A stretch of 64,000 nt of DNA, taken from assembly GCF_037893015.1 (NCBI RefSeq), contig NC_133666.1, forward strand, positions 618,126,974 to 618,190,973. Direction: 5' to 3'. Origin of the DNA: Macrotis lagotis. Lineage: Eukaryota > Chordata > Mammalia > Peramelemorphia > Peramelidae. The notes beneath the pieces were generated by a model that worked only from the letters and a program-made list of their open reading frames with translations, ran no database searches and was not told where the DNA came from. A program made the position numbers and the translations under genes. Positions 42,945 through 53,439 of this stretch are shown piece by piece. Numbering within the stretch: position 1 is the stretch's first letter; each line of letters starts with the position of its first letter.

Positions 42945-43020
42945 TGGGGTGAGGTCACTTTCCAATCACGGCTCAGGCTACATTATTCATGGCTACAAGA
43001 GAACAGCAGGTAATCCAACC
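42945..43020. promoter_or_regulatory. Candidate conserved non-coding element
   Basis: Compact repeat-free motif cluster: nuclear-receptor half site aggtca (42952-42957), CCAAT box (42962-42966), 'acattattcatgg' (POU/homeodomain-like) and bicoid-class taatcc (43011-43016). Confidence 0.42.
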
Positions 43021-43654
43021 TCAAAGCTCTAGTTCCCCAGGCAGCTCTGACTAGGGGGCTGTGGTTTGGGGGGCGGGCTGTGGGGGAAGAGGGGAGACAG
43101 TCTTCCAAAACCTCTCTGGGAGGAGCAGGAGGCAACCTGGAGCCATTGCTGGGGCGGGGGGGGGCAAGGGCAAAGAGGAGCTACTGAGGCCTTGGTTCTC
43201 AGAGGTGGCAGGGCACACTGTGGAGTCTAATTCCCTCATTGAACAGAAAAGGGAAAGTTTTATCCAAGATCATATAGTGATCCTGGGAGCCAACGACTGA
43301 CCCATGTGACTCCTGGCCTAGGGGGCTTTGAGGGTTTTTCTGGAGACTCTGTTCCCATATTGGGAACATCCACCATAGAATCTATGAACTGGAAGAGACC
43401 TATGAGATCGTTTGATGATCCGCCAGGAGTACCCCAGCAAATGGTCATCTCCCCTCCATTTGAAGACTTTCACGGGCTAAGGAGTTCACCCCAGATTTAG
43501 ACAACTAGGGTTGTTAGTAAGTCATTCTTCAAATTCAAAGTCTACCTTTTCCCACTTCCCTCTCGGGCTTCCTACAGATCCAGTTGTTCCTACAAACAGA
43601 ACAAATTTCATCCCTTTGTCCGTGAAAACCTCATGTGCCCTCCCTCTCTACCTA
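43021..43654. other. Unassigned stretch with a MIR scrap
   Basis: 43215-43320 looks like decayed antisense MIR ('gaacagaaaagggaaagttt', 'caagatcatatagtgatcc'). The remainder is unrecognised. Frames to 79 codons lack domains. Confidence 0.4.
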
Positions 43655-44110
43655 CAGGAGGTAACTTGGGGTAGTGGAAAGAGAATGTGAAGTCAGGAAA
43701 GCTCTGGTTTTGATTCCTTTGTCCAGCTGCAGGACTTATGGTTAAGCACTCAAACCCTCTGAACCTTCGATTTTTCACCTGTAAAATGAGGATGAAGGTG
43801 AGGGTGAGAAGGCAGCAGTGCATAGTAGAGGGCCAGGTGCCAAATCAAGAATACCTGGTTTAAATTTGGCCTTGGACATGCACTAGCTGTGTGACCCTGG
43901 CCTCAGTTTTCTTATTTGTAAAATGAGCTGGAAAAGGAAATGGCAAATCACTCCAGTATCTTTGCCAAGAAAATCCCAAATGGTGTCATGAAGAGTTGGA
44001 CAGGACTGAGTAACAACAAACATTCCCCTCACACATAAACGTATAAATAAATAATATCTGTCGTAAGGGTCAAATGAGAGAATGTATTGAAAATTGAAAG
44101 CCCCACACAG
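43655..44110 (+). mobile_element. MIR with a nested MAR1-like SINE
   Basis: MIR left: 'ggtagtggaaagagaatgtg'-like start and 'acctgtaaaatgaggatgaa' (to 43808). MIR right: 'aaataatatctgtcgtaagg' (from 44023). Confidence 0.8.
43809..44022 (+). mobile_element. MAR1-like SINE inside MIR
   Basis: 'gaaggcagcagtgcatagta', 'ctagctgtgtgaccctggcc', 'gctggaaaaggaaatggcaa', 'atctttgccaagaaaatccc', tail 'gtaacaacaaa'. Confidence 0.92.
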
Positions 44111-44119
44111 ATGGCATCT

Positions 44120-44950
44120 ATTATCGTTTAAATCACTCTCTTCTTGAATCACTCTCCTGTGGGAAGCCCTCCTTGATAATCCCAGCCCTCCTCTAAGCTC
44201 CTGAGGTTATCACTCAGCCTCAAACAAACCCAGAATTTTCTGTTTTCTGGCTGAATTTGTTCCCTGAAGCCAGCTAGGGATCCCCTCAAAGGCAAGCCTT
44301 AGTTCCTTCCTTTGTCTATTTGCTTACTTTCTGTACCAGAGCTCCAAAATTCTTGAGATAATATAGCTCTAATTTCCAGAGGATTTTAATGGCAAACACT
44401 GAAAGTCTACCATCTCTAAAGGCTTGTAGTCAGTTCTGAAAGTGTTCCAAGGTGAAAAATAATACAATTCTTGCTTTCCCTCATGGATCTCACAGTCTAT
44501 TAGACATCACTTCTTCCAGGAAGCCTTCCCAGCTACCCCCCAAATAATAAGTGACCACTCCCTCCTCCTGCTTTTCATAACACGTTCCCAACCACTTTCT
44601 TTGCCCTTGGCATACTCTTCCCCAGATAGAGCAGGGGAAGACCTGAGTTCAAATCTGACCTCAGACATTTACTAATCTTGTGATCCTGGGCAAGTTACTT
44701 ATCTTTTTTTGAAGTCTCAGTTTCTTCATCTGTAAACTGAGAGTAATAACAGTGCCTACCTCAGAGGGCCATTGTGAGGATCAAAAAGATAATATATATA
44801 TAAAACATTTCACAAACCTTAAAGTGCAATATAAATGCTATCATCATCATCATCATCATTACAAATTCTTTGAGAGCAAATCCTATGACATATATGGCTT
44901 TGTGTGAGGATAGTCTCTGTCCTGGCCCTCAACTCTCATAGAAGTAGATT
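44120..44950 (+). mobile_element. L2 3' region split by a SINE
   Basis: 'tgtgggaagccctccttgat' (44159) and 'cttccaggaagccttccc' (44513) are L2. The tail resumes after the SINE as 'acaaattctttgagagcaaa'. Confidence 0.72.
44622..44862 (+). mobile_element. MAR/MIR-type SINE with (ATC)n tail
   Basis: 'gagttcaaatctgacctcag', 'tgatcctgggcaagttactt', 'gtttcttcatctgtaaactg', 'gaggatcaaaaagataat'. It ends in an ATC repeat at about 44839-44859. Confidence 0.9.
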
Positions 44951-45049
44951 CTGGTTCCTAAGATAATGCATATGGACATACATACACTCAAACACATAGT
45001 ACTGTAGGGGGAGCTACCAGGAAGGGTACTTGTTACCATTGCAGATTGG

Positions 45050-45200
45050 CACCTGCTCTGTAAGAGAAGTCTGGGAACATTGGAAGTCTTCAAGCAAAAA
45101 CTAGAGGGCCACTAGTCAGCAAAGTGACAGAGAGAACCCTTGTTCATGGATGGGTTGGTCTAAATCTCCCTCCGACTCTGAGATGCTGTGATTCTTGGTG
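45050..45200 (+). mobile_element. CR1/L3-type LINE 3' end
   Basis: 'ggaagtcttcaagcaaaaac', 'agagggccactagtcagc', 'gatgggttggtctaaatctc', 'tccctccgactctgagatgc'. Confidence 0.72.
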
Positions 45201-45704
45201 CATTACTTTCCTTGTGATCCTAGATGAGGCATTGGGGGCTTTTTGCTCTGATGTTATTGGATTCTGATTCCTAGGAAGCTGTGGAGGTACCGGGTATGAG
45301 GGAAGAGACTGGGGAGGAGGAGGCAGTGGTCATGGTCAAAGGAGAAAGTGAGAGAATATTTGCATAATATTTGTGTCCCCGTGTAAGAGGATGGGGGGCT
45401 CCTGGATGGCAGGTGTCCCTCATATATAGGACCTGGCCCATTTATCAGAGAGGTGGAGAAGTTCCATCTGGTGAGTCATCTAGTGAGACAATGACCCAGC
45501 AGTCGCCCAACCTCTGACTGAAGTTCTGCACTGAAGCTTCCTCTATCGCACCTTACTCTTCAGTATTTGGGGTCACAGAAATTCATAAATAAATGAATGG
45601 ATGAAAAAGCATTTCTTAATTGCTAGGAGGGGTTGGGATCTGCGTCTGTGGAGGGACTATTTATTGGGTGACACCATGATTCTTTTGGAGGACTGAAGAA
45701 GGAT
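45201..45704. other. Unassigned stretch
   Basis: No family recognised. A TATA-like word (catatatagg, about 45420) has no transcript context. Confidence 0.35.
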
Positions 45705-45945
45705 CACATAATCTCAAACCTAAAAGGGATATCAGAAATCACATCTGGTACAACTGGCCCACTAATGGTATTTCCACATAGCAACAACCCTGAATGGTGA
45801 TCAGTCAATCAACAAGCATTTAAGTACTTACTATGCAATAGACTTTTCTTGGAGATTTTTAGTGACAAGAAACTCATCACCCACTTCCACTGTGAGCAGT
45901 TCTGATGGTTACTTCCTTATGTTGAGCTAGAATCTCCCGCCTGGA
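45705..45945 (-). mobile_element. CR1/L3-type LINE 3' end (antisense)
   Basis: 'acataatctcaaacctaaaa', 'tggtacaactggcccactaa', 'agaaactcatcacccacttc', 'gttacttccttatgttgagc'. A 40 bp L2-like scrap ('caagcatttaagtacttact') lies inside at 45800-45840. Confidence 0.7.
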
Positions 45946-46077
45946 TATTCTACAGGTAGGTGGGAGTGGGGGGGGCAATGGTTTAAGGCAGGTTTTTGTT
46001 TAAAAATAACATGTCCAATGATATAGTCACTTATCTTCTGAGGGCAATCTACCTGGGAGACAAGAGACAAAAGCAGG

Positions 46078-46697
46078 GCTGACAGAGAGACAGAGACAGA
46101 CAGAGAGACAGAGAGACAGAGACAAAGATAAGAGAGACAGACACAGAGACAGAGACAGAGAGAAAGGGAGAGAGACAGAGAAGGGGAGAGAGAGACAGAC
46201 AGAGACACAGAGACAGAAAGGAAGAGATACAGGGAGAGAGAGACAGAGATAAAAGAGAGACACAGAGACAGAGAGGCAGAGACAGAGAAAGGGAGAGAGA
46301 CAGAGAGGGAGAGACAGACAGACAAACAGAGACAGAGAGAGAGAGAGATGGGGAGAGAGAGAGAGACAGAGATAAGAGAGACAGACACAGAGACAGAGAG
46401 GCAGAGACAAAGAGAAAGGGAGAGAGACAGAGAGGGGGAGAGACAGACAGACAGAGAGACAGAGAAAGACAGAAGCAGAAACAGAATGAGAAAAAGAGAC
46501 AGAGAGACAGACAGAATGAGGGGGATTGAGAGAGAGAAAGAGACACACAGAGAGAAAGGAGAAACAGATATAAGAGAATGAGAGAGAGAGAGAATGAGAC
46601 AGAAACAGAGACAGACACAGAGTCAGACAGAAAGAGAGAAAGAAAGAGAAAAAGATACACAGGGAGAGAGAGAGAGAGAGGAGAGACAGAGGGGGGA

Positions 46698-46758
<61 letters not shown>

Positions 46759-46960
46759 GGAGAGAAATTCAAAGATGAGAGAGAAGCAGAAATTAAGAGA
46801 CAGAGGATGTGTATTTAGAGACAACAGAAGTGTGATACAGAAGGAAAAAAAACCCCAAGACTTCAAGAAAGAGAGAGGGAATGAGATGCAGACAGAGATA
46901 GAACTGGAGACAGAGATGGGGAGGGGAAGCATGGAGAGAGGGAGCTAGAACTGGTAGGAG
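46078..46960. repeat. GA/CAGA satellite with 122 bp higher-order unit
   Basis: About 880 bp of polypurine built from CAGA and GAGA words. A longer unit starting 'gacagagataagagagacag' recurs near 46121, 46242 and 46365 (spacing 121 and 123 bp). Pure GA at 46700-46756. The antisense 301-codon frame is an artefact. Confidence 0.93.
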
Positions 46961-47984
46961 AGACTGAAAAAGATGGACCCCAGACATTGGGGAATAGGTA
47001 GAGACTCCACAGAGAAGAGTAGGAAAGACGCCTCTCAATAGGAAATGGGAGAATCCCTGGGGCTCAGTTGGGAGCTGGGAGACAGAAGGAAGGAGAGACT
47101 GACAATTTGGGGAAAGGACTGAAGGAGCAGGGATGGGGCGGGGGGACTTGAGTGAAGGGGAAGGGAACAGGAGACAGATTGGGGAGGAGGGGATGGAAGC
47201 AGATCTGGGGGCCTTTGGGCAGGAGAGTGGACCAGGGGTTGGGGTAGCTTGGAGAAGAGAAGAGTCAAGGGGAAGAGGGCTGGAAGAATTTGGAGAGGGA
47301 GAGGCAAGACTCAAATTTCAGGTCAGAATTGGAAGAAAGGGTCCTCCTAATGGAGCTGCTGGGAGGGGGCTCTCTGCGGATTCCAGGGCTCTTGGGATGG
47401 ACTGGGCTGCCATTCTCTGGAACTTCCTCTTGCATATGCTCCAAGTCCTGTCCCTATGGACTGGACTCAATTATTTAGGATCTTCCGGAGCTGAGGAGGT
47501 CTGTCTCCCCCTTCCCGGAAACTCTTTGGTACCCTAGAGGCCAATTGTGGAGAGGGAGGAAGTTCCAAATGACTCCACGATGTGGCTTTCCTTCCCGGCA
47601 TTCCCGCAGTCCCTGCCTGAGGCACCCTCACAAGCTTTCTGGGATGGGAGAGACCAAACTGGGAGGCCAAATGTTCAGAACTGAACCTCATCAGGAACCC
47701 GACACTGGCCAACCAGAGTCGACCCGAAGACCTAAAACAAGAGGGAGTGTCCCTAGGCTTCCCCTGTCACTTTGGACCTCAGAACATTTTTCCTTAAATC
47801 TAGCCCAAATCTGCCTCCTTGCACCTTCCACACAGCTTTCTAATGTCGTTTCTAAAATGTAGCTGGAACTAGACACAATCTGCATGATGCCGACTGATCA
47901 GAATAGCTTCTCACAGGACTATCCAGCCTCTTTTTCTGGGCATGATGCTTCTCTTACCCTGAAACCTACTATCAGGTTAACAGG
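46961..47984. other. Unassigned stretch, purine-rich to mixed
   Basis: 46961-47330 remains G/A-rich. 47340-47780 is mixed with several CpGs and a 134-codon frame (47133-47537) lacking any domain. 47785-47840 ('ccttaaatctagcccaaatc', 'tgcctccttgcacc') resembles a CR1/L3 end. Confidence 0.4.
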
Positions 47985-48111
47985 TACCTGCCAGAGACCC
48001 AGTTCTCATCACAGCACCATTCTCCTCAGATATCTTCCACGGCTTCCTATTGCCTTCAGGAGAAGGTTTGAATGATCCAACCTAGAATTCAAGGACCTTC
48101 AGGATAATAGT

Positions 48112-48522
48112 AACAAGATCCTGTCACTTGCTAGCTGTGTGAGTCAAATGATGATGTTCGTCCTTCATTCTAGAAGAAACCATGACATCAGGGAGGTGAT
48201 GTCATGACAAGCAAGTGAATTAAATTTGAGTGAGGGCAGGCTGTGCTAAGTCACCAGTCTCATTTTCTCCTCCAGAGCCATCTGGGTTCAATGGCCAGAT
48301 ATGAATTGGGATGACTGGAGAAATCTGTGGATGTAAGGTGAAGTGACAGGCCCAAAGTCATACAGCTAGGAAGTGGCTGGGCAAGTCATTCCCTCGGTTT
48401 CCTCATGTGCAAAATGAATTAGAGGAGAAAATGGCAAACCACTCCAGTCTCTCTGCCAAGAAAACCCCAAACGGGGTTGAAAAGAGACAGTCAAGACTGA
48501 AATGACTAAAGAACACAACAAA
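48112..48522 (+). mobile_element. MAR1-like SINE split by an RTE-tailed SINE
   Basis: Left 'cttgctagctgtgtga' (to 48145) and right 'tgggcaagtcattccctcgg' (from 48378) rejoin in consensus order. The right part runs through 'atggcaaaccactccagtct'. Confidence 0.85.
48142..48377 (-). mobile_element. RTE-tailed SINE, left arm of an inverted pair
   Basis: 'gtccttcattctagaagaaa', 'ccatgacatcagggaggtga', 'gtcaccagtctcattttctc', 'gagaaatctgtggatgtaag'. It matches 48845-49093 in reverse complement, sharing private changes. Confidence 0.88.
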
Positions 48523-48770
48523 TCTCTATATCTTGGATGTATGTAGTTATTTAGATGTTATCTCCCCCATTAGACTGTGAGCTCCTTGAGTGAAAGGTTT
48601 GGTTTTATTTTTGGCTGCATTTCCAATAGATCAGTACAGTGTTTATTATCTGACTAATTGGTGGTCACACCCCAGATGAGTTCCCTTAATCCCTGTTGGT
48701 TCAACTCTCCCTTACCCAGACACAAAAATTCCTACTATTGATTCAAAACTACATTATTTGCTTCAAAAGG

Positions 48771-49093
48771 GCCTAGGTGGTGCAGTGGAAAGAGTACTGG
48801 CTTTGCATTCAGGAGGATGGGAGTTTGGATATGCCTCAGACACTGGCTACTTCCTAGCTGTGTGACTTTGGGCAAGTCACTTCATCTTACATCCACAGAT
48901 TTCTCCAGTCTTCCCAATTCATATCTGGCCATTGAACCCAAGATGGCTCTAGAGGAGAAAATGAGACTGGTGACTTAGTACAGCATCCCTCACTCAAATT
49001 CAATTCACTTACTTGTCATGGGTTATAAAGAAACACCTCCCTGATGTCATGGTTTTCTTCTAGAATGAAGGACAGACATCATCATTTGACTCA
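48771..49093 (+). mobile_element. RTE-tailed SINE, right arm of an inverted pair
   Basis: MAR-type head 'gtggtgcagtggaaagagta' and 'agctgtgtgactttgggcaa', then RTE body 'atccacagatttctccagtc' and 'cactcaaattcaattcactt', ending 'gaaggacagacatcatcatt'. Confidence 0.88.
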
Positions 49094-49345
49094 GAAATAC
49101 ACAGAATTTCAAAATTGGAAAAGCCCTCAGTGAGCTTCTATTTCAATCCACACCTGAAGATTTCCAATATGGGCTCCTGATAAATGGTTATCCAACTTTT
49201 GCTTGGAGACTTCTAGGGTGATAGGGGACATGTTACCCCCGAGAAAGCATTTCCTACTTTGGACTGTTCTTAATGTTTAAAATTTTTTTTCTTATATTAA
49301 TCTTTTAGAGCAACATTCAAAACCCTTTGTTCTTTCCACTATAAA
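49094..49345 (-). mobile_element. CR1/L3-type LINE 3' end (antisense)
   Basis: 'tggaaaagccctcagtgagc', 'aacttttgcttggagacttc', 'taggggacatgttacccccg', 'ttcctactttggactgttct'. Confidence 0.72.
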
Positions 49346-49467
49346 AAGAGGAGGAGGAAATAAATATTGTCTGAGTCCAGTGACAATAAGAATAGATTCT
49401 ATTTCTGTAGTTGATAGATTGATTCTATAGGTGTACTTGAAAGAGCTCTAGACCTGGGGAAGGTTAG

Positions 49468-49702
49468 TTGTGTTGTTCAGTCATCTCTGACTTCTTGGAA
49501 TCCTGTGGGCCAGATCATGTTAATCTAGTCCATGGAGTTTTCTTGGCAAGGATACTGGAGTGGTTTTGTATTTTCTTCTCCAGAGGTAAACAGGGTTAAG
49601 TGACTTGCCCAGAGTCACACAGCTAGTAAGTGTCTGAGGCTAGATTTGAATCCAGGTCTTTCTGACTCTTAGCCTGGAATTCTCTATCCAGTGAACCATC
49701 CA
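49468..49702 (-). mobile_element. MAR1-like SINE inside MIR
   Basis: 'gttgttcagtcatctctgac', 'gttttcttggcaaggatact', 'cagggttaagtgacttgccc', 'tagatttgaatccaggtctt'. Confidence 0.92.
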
Positions 49703-49835
49703 ATCTGAAACACTTATTGACTGTGTTTCTAAGTAAGTCATTAACCTATGTGTATCTCAGTTTCCTCTGAAAAATGGGAATAACAATTGTACCTACCTCC
49801 CAGGGTCATTGAAAGGACAAATGAGATAATATTTG

Positions 49836-49987
49836 GTTTTTTGTTTTTTTAGGTTTTTTCAAGGCAAATGGGGTGAAGTGGCTTGCCCAAGGTCACACAG
49901 CTAGGTAATTATTAAGTGTCTGAGACCGGATTTGAACCCAGGTACTCCTGACTCCAAGGCTATCCACTATGCCACCTAGCCGCCCCC
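49836..49987 (-). mobile_element. Young marsupial SINE inside MIR, perfect 15 bp TSD
   Basis: Forward: T-rich end, 'caaggcaaatggggtgaagt', 'gaccggatttgaacccaggt', head 'gccacctagccgccccc'. Perfect repeats atgagataatatttg at 49821-49835 and 49988-50002. Confidence 0.96.
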
Positions 49988-50119
49988 ATGAGATAATATT
50001 TGTAAAGCACTTTGCAAACGTTGAAGCTAGTATTCTATTTATATATAATATTTTTATAATATATAAAAATATTACATTATACTTGATAGCTATTGTTATT
50101 ATCATCATAATAGGTTTAC

Positions 50120-50335
50120 AAAGTGCTTTCCTTATAACCCTGTGATGTAAGTGGCACAAGGAATGTGACCATCCCCATTTTATAGATTTCTTAGTATTTC
50201 TGGTCCACCTATACAGACCAATCCAGTAAAATGACTTTTCTAACGTTATAAAATTGACAACTGGCAGAACTGAGATTTGAACTCAAGTTTTCCATTTTTG
50301 GCTCTAGAAATCATTCTGCTACTCTAATTTTCCTT
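50120..50335 (-). mobile_element. MIR
   Basis: 'tgaccatccccattttatag', 'ctgagatttgaactcaagtt'. Confidence 0.72.
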
Positions 50336-50369
50336 CCTGTTAAGCTAAACCCATTTCTAGTAGGCAGAA

Positions 50370-50490
50370 AAAAAAATCTGATTTCAAACTCCTTAATAGA
50401 AATCTTTCAACTAGAGATTTCTTGCAGGCTGCCATGGAAGGCAGTATGCTTCCTTCCTCTCTGGAAACCTCCAAGTAAAGGCTGGCTAGT
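50370..50490 (+). mobile_element. CR1/L3-type LINE fragment
   Basis: 'ctggaaacctccaagtaaag' and 'gctggctagtcattc' match the CR1/L3 3' end. Confidence 0.55.
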
Positions 50491-50536
50491 CATTCATTTT
50501 CCATTCACCATCCATCTGTCCATCCATTCATCCATC

Positions 50537-50648
50537 CTCCTTCCCTCCCTCCCTCCCTCCCTCCCTCCCTCCCTTCCTTCCTTCCTTCCTTCCTTCCTTC
50601 CTTCCTTCCTTCCTTCCTTCCTTCCTTCCTTCCTTCCTTCCTTCCTTC
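50537..50648. repeat. (CCCT)n-(CCTT)n microsatellite
   Basis: About 110 bp: CCCT units first, then pure CCTT. Preceded by imperfect ATCC units (50490-50536). Confidence 0.97.
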
Positions 50649-50728
50649 ATTTAACAAGCATTTACAATGTGCCAGGCACTATATTAAGGCCTTGGACCAT
50701 TTGTTGAGCATGTTAGAAGCAACCTGTT

Positions 50729-51080
50729 GGGGCAGTAGAGAGGGTGTTGTCCTTAAAGCTGAGAAGACCTGTATTCAAATCCCACCTCAAGCAGTTAACT
50801 AGTTATGTGTTCCTGGGCAAATCATTTAGTCCATGTCAAGCTCCAACTTTGTAAAATGAGGAATAATTGCAGCACTTATTTTTCAGAGTTGTTGTGAAGA
50901 TCAAATGAGATAATATTTGTAAAACATTTAGCAGTGTCTGGCTTGCCTTCTCAATAGAGATCAAAGCACTATATAGATGTTATTTTGTTATACAGAATAT
51001 GCCCAGATCATGAGAGAATGGTTTGAACTAGATCTCCTAGCCCCTCGGGTCCTTTCCAGCTGTGAAGTTCTAGCTATGAC
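50729..51080 (+). mobile_element. MAR/MIR-type SINE and MIR end
   Basis: 'ttggggcagtagagagggtg', 'gtattcaaatcccacctcaa', 'ttgttgtgaagatcaaatga' (to about 50945). A MIR-end 'aactagatctcctagcccc' follows at 51020-51080. 50649-50695 is an antisense L2 scrap. Confidence 0.8.
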
Positions 51081-51667
51081 CAGGCAAGACCTTGGAAGGT
51101 TGATTCTGACCCCTGCAGACAGGGCTTGCTGTGGCCCCACCCTGATGCCCGGACCTCCATTGCCCAGCTTGCCCCCTTCCCAAGCTCAGAACCATCTGTC
51201 CGTCTTAACTGACTTCAAACCTCACTGGTCCTGAGACACATCCCTTGTGTCCTGAGATGTGTCCAGACAGGGCCAGACCACATATTGGTATTGCCCAGAA
51301 GGTTTGCTATTTGCCTGCCCCACCCCAAGCTGTGACTGTCTCTAGGAAGTCTGCCCTGCTAACTCTTAATTTCACCCTTAGGGACTCTGAATATTGACTA
51401 TCCACTCTCTTTCAGATGATGTTTTATGGTATTCTTCAGAATGTTTCACTAAGTCCCAACTCAGCTTAACCTATGGGTCCCAGGGAAGCCCCTCCATCAT
51501 CCTGGGTTTGAGACTCAGCTGACATCCTCTTCCCCCTCTGCTCTGCTCAGGTCCAGGGGTACTCACCAGCCTAACCTGGCATTCCCTCCTGGTCCTACTT
51601 AGAGAGGAAGGGTGGCGACTATGTGCAGTGAGGCAGTCAGTGTTTGTCCATGGACAGCCCTAGGGGC

Positions 51668-51670
<3 letters not shown>
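51081..51670. other. Unassigned stretch
   Basis: No repeats recognised. Balanced composition, low CpG, no frame above 85 codons. Confidence 0.35.

Positions 51671-51714
<44 letters not shown>
51671..51714. repeat. (TG)n microsatellite
   Basis: Pure TG, 22 units. Confidence 0.97.
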
Positions 51715-51717
<3 letters not shown>

Positions 51718-52574
51718 GGCTGTGTTTGTGTACACCTGGCTATGACTGTGTGTCTCTGCTTTGCAGCTGGGTGTGATTCTGTGACTCATCTTCTAACTTC
51801 TGCGATTTTATATGATGCTTTGAGTGCATGTATGTTCACACATGTAGATTATGTGTGGGTGTTGAGGGGTATAGGTTGATGCTTATGTGCATGCCTATGG
51901 GTATATGTTTCAGGGGCATTACCCTCCTCCCACCAGTTCCCAAAAGAAAAATAAAATAAATGGAAAGAAGGAAGGAAAATTTCTCAAAAGAAAAGAAACT
52001 CTCCAACCTTACAGCAGACATACTCACACAGCTCTGCCTTGGATCTTCTCACCTCGTCTTCCACCTCCCTCCCCCCTGCCCAGGAAAGCCCCCGGCAGGT
52101 GGGGGTGGGGAGCCTACCACAGTGACTAGGAGCTGAGTAGGGTGTCACCTCCCCTGCCACCCACTCAGTGCCAGCCCCCCCTCCCATCCACACACGAGCT
52201 CCCCCAGGCCTCTGGCTCCAACTCAGGCAAGCAGATGTGGTGAGGTGGGGAGGGGGAGGCAGAAAGTGGTGAGGGGATGGGGGTGGGGCGAGATCTCCCC
52301 ATGGGGGGTCGAGAGAGGGAAAGGTGTGGAGCCTGGAGTGCAGGGCTTCATCCTCGGGCTCTGATGCCATCTGACAGGATTGGGAGATGCCAAGCTGGTG
52401 ATGATTGTTCCCTGCCTCTCCCACCCCCTCCCCGCCAGAGCCTGTCTGACATCTGCTGAGTCTAGCCCTGGCCTGTCCCAGCTCACCCCTATCCCATCAC
52501 CAGGCTTCTCCTTCTGGGTCCCTTTCCTCTCCTCTCCCTCCCCCACCTCCCTGTGCTCTAAAGACACAGGCGGC
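51715..52574. other. Unassigned GC-rich, repeat-poor stretch
   Basis: 52060-52560 is G/C-rich without transposons. Frames on both strands reach 146 codons but are proline/glycine-rich and overlap each other, a GC effect. 52330-52425 ('tgccatctgacaggattggg', 'atgccaagctggtgatgatt') is the most regulatory-looking piece. Confidence 0.4.
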
Positions 52575-52700
52575 CTTTATAGATTCACAGGCTGAGAAAA
52601 TAGGAGATCTCAGGTGTCAAGAGTCCAGGGGCACTGAGGCCCCAAAAAGAAGACACAAACTCAAGGTCACACTGTGTGTTAGCAGTGAAGACAGGATTGT
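52575..52700 (-). mobile_element. MIR fragment
   Basis: 'cagaggcccc'-like core is decayed to 'cactgaggccccaaaaagaa', with 'aactcaaggtcacactgtg'. Confidence 0.6.
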
Positions 52701-53078
52701 GGGATCGCGAGACCCACAGATTTCCTAAAAGGAAATAGAGATGGACTTTTAGAGTGGAGGCAGTTGAACCCAAATCAGGATTCAATCAGACCAATTTATA
52801 GGGAAAGTCTCCAACAAATGTGCAGACGGTGAAGCCATTGGGTAATCCAGGCCTAAGCAGGAGCCAGGGAGACAGTAGGCACTCCCGGATTCCCCCCCTT
52901 TAGTCCTAGGGACCTCAGCCCAGGCTGAGAGGAGTGGGAGGGCAGAGATGAGATGACAGAAATGTCTCTGTCCAGACCAGAGAAACTCTCTGCTCCCTGC
53001 ACACATCTGAGCTCTAACAACTCCAAACAAAACTCTTGCCCTGTTCTCAAGATATTACCCAAAAGTTAACAAAATGTA
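52701..53078. other. Unassigned stretch
   Basis: Two overlapping antisense frames of 82 and 69 codons show no family resemblance. No repeats seen. Confidence 0.35.
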
Positions 53079-53177
53079 GATATATATGTAATATATACAC
53101 ATATGTGTATGTTAATATACACACATATAAATATATATATACATATACACACACATATAGGTACTCTATATATATGA
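53079..53177. repeat. (TA)n/(CA)n compound microsatellite
   Basis: Mixed TATA, ACAC and TGTA dinucleotides over about 100 bp. Confidence 0.93.
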
Positions 53178-53261
53178 GTGATTTCCCCATAATTAGAAGT
53201 ATCTGAGATAGAATTTGATTCCAAGTCTGTTATTCAATCCTATATGCTATCATAGTACATC

Positions 53262-53355
53262 TTGGTGGTGCAGTGGATAGAGCACTGGGTCTAGAGTTAA
53301 GAAAACCTGAATTCAAATTTGACTTCAGATAATTAGCTGTGTGACCTGGGGCAGG
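53262..53355 (+). mobile_element. Marsupial SINE, 3' truncated
   Basis: 'ttggtggtgcagtggataga', 'gcactgggtctagagttaag', 'aattcaaatttgacttcaga', 'agctgtgtgacctggggc'. A MIR scrap precedes at 53185-53240. Confidence 0.85.
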
Positions 53356-53439
53356 GAGCTTCTCTTTTGTTTGCCCCCTCCATCCCTTCTTCTGTGCCCC
53401 CTGAAATGCCCATTTCATTGGCAATAAGCTTTGCCTCTT

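Larger units (their letters stand above)
47985..48685 (+). mobile_element. L2 3' region split by SINEs
   Basis: Left: 'cacggcttcctattgccttc' (48039). Right: 'cccccattagactgtgagct', 'ccttgagtgaaaggtttggt', 'tttattatctgactaattg'. SINEs fill 48112-48522. Confidence 0.8.
49430..50045 (+). mobile_element. MIR carrying two nested SINEs
   Basis: MIR pieces 49430-49467, 49703-49835 ('cagtttcctctgaaaaatgg', 'cagggtcattgaaaggacaa') and 49988-50045 ('tttgtaaagcactttgcaaa') line up once the inserts are removed. Confidence 0.85.

Noticed and set aside
42780..43180. CpG island and gene start
   Set aside because: G-rich but few CpG dinucleotides by eye, and no first exon visible.
45415..45435. TATA-like word as a promoter
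   Set aside because: No downstream open frame, no CpG enrichment and no other core-promoter support.
46027..46932. 301-codon antisense open frame
   Set aside because: It is the reverse translation of a GA/CAGA satellite (serine/leucine/cysteine repeats). No domain, no start context, and frames are open on several phases because the repeat lacks stops.
47133..47537. 134-codon plus-strand frame
   Set aside because: Begins in purine-rich low-complexity sequence, and a second overlapping frame exists. No family resemblance.
50490..50648. Regular short repeats considered as a CRISPR-like array
   Set aside because: Tetranucleotide microsatellite without spacers. CRISPR arrays are not expected in an animal genome.
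51984..52424. 146-codon antisense frame in GC-rich sequence
   Set aside because: Overlapped by several other frames on both strands, which is a GC effect. Proline/glycine-rich and no domain.
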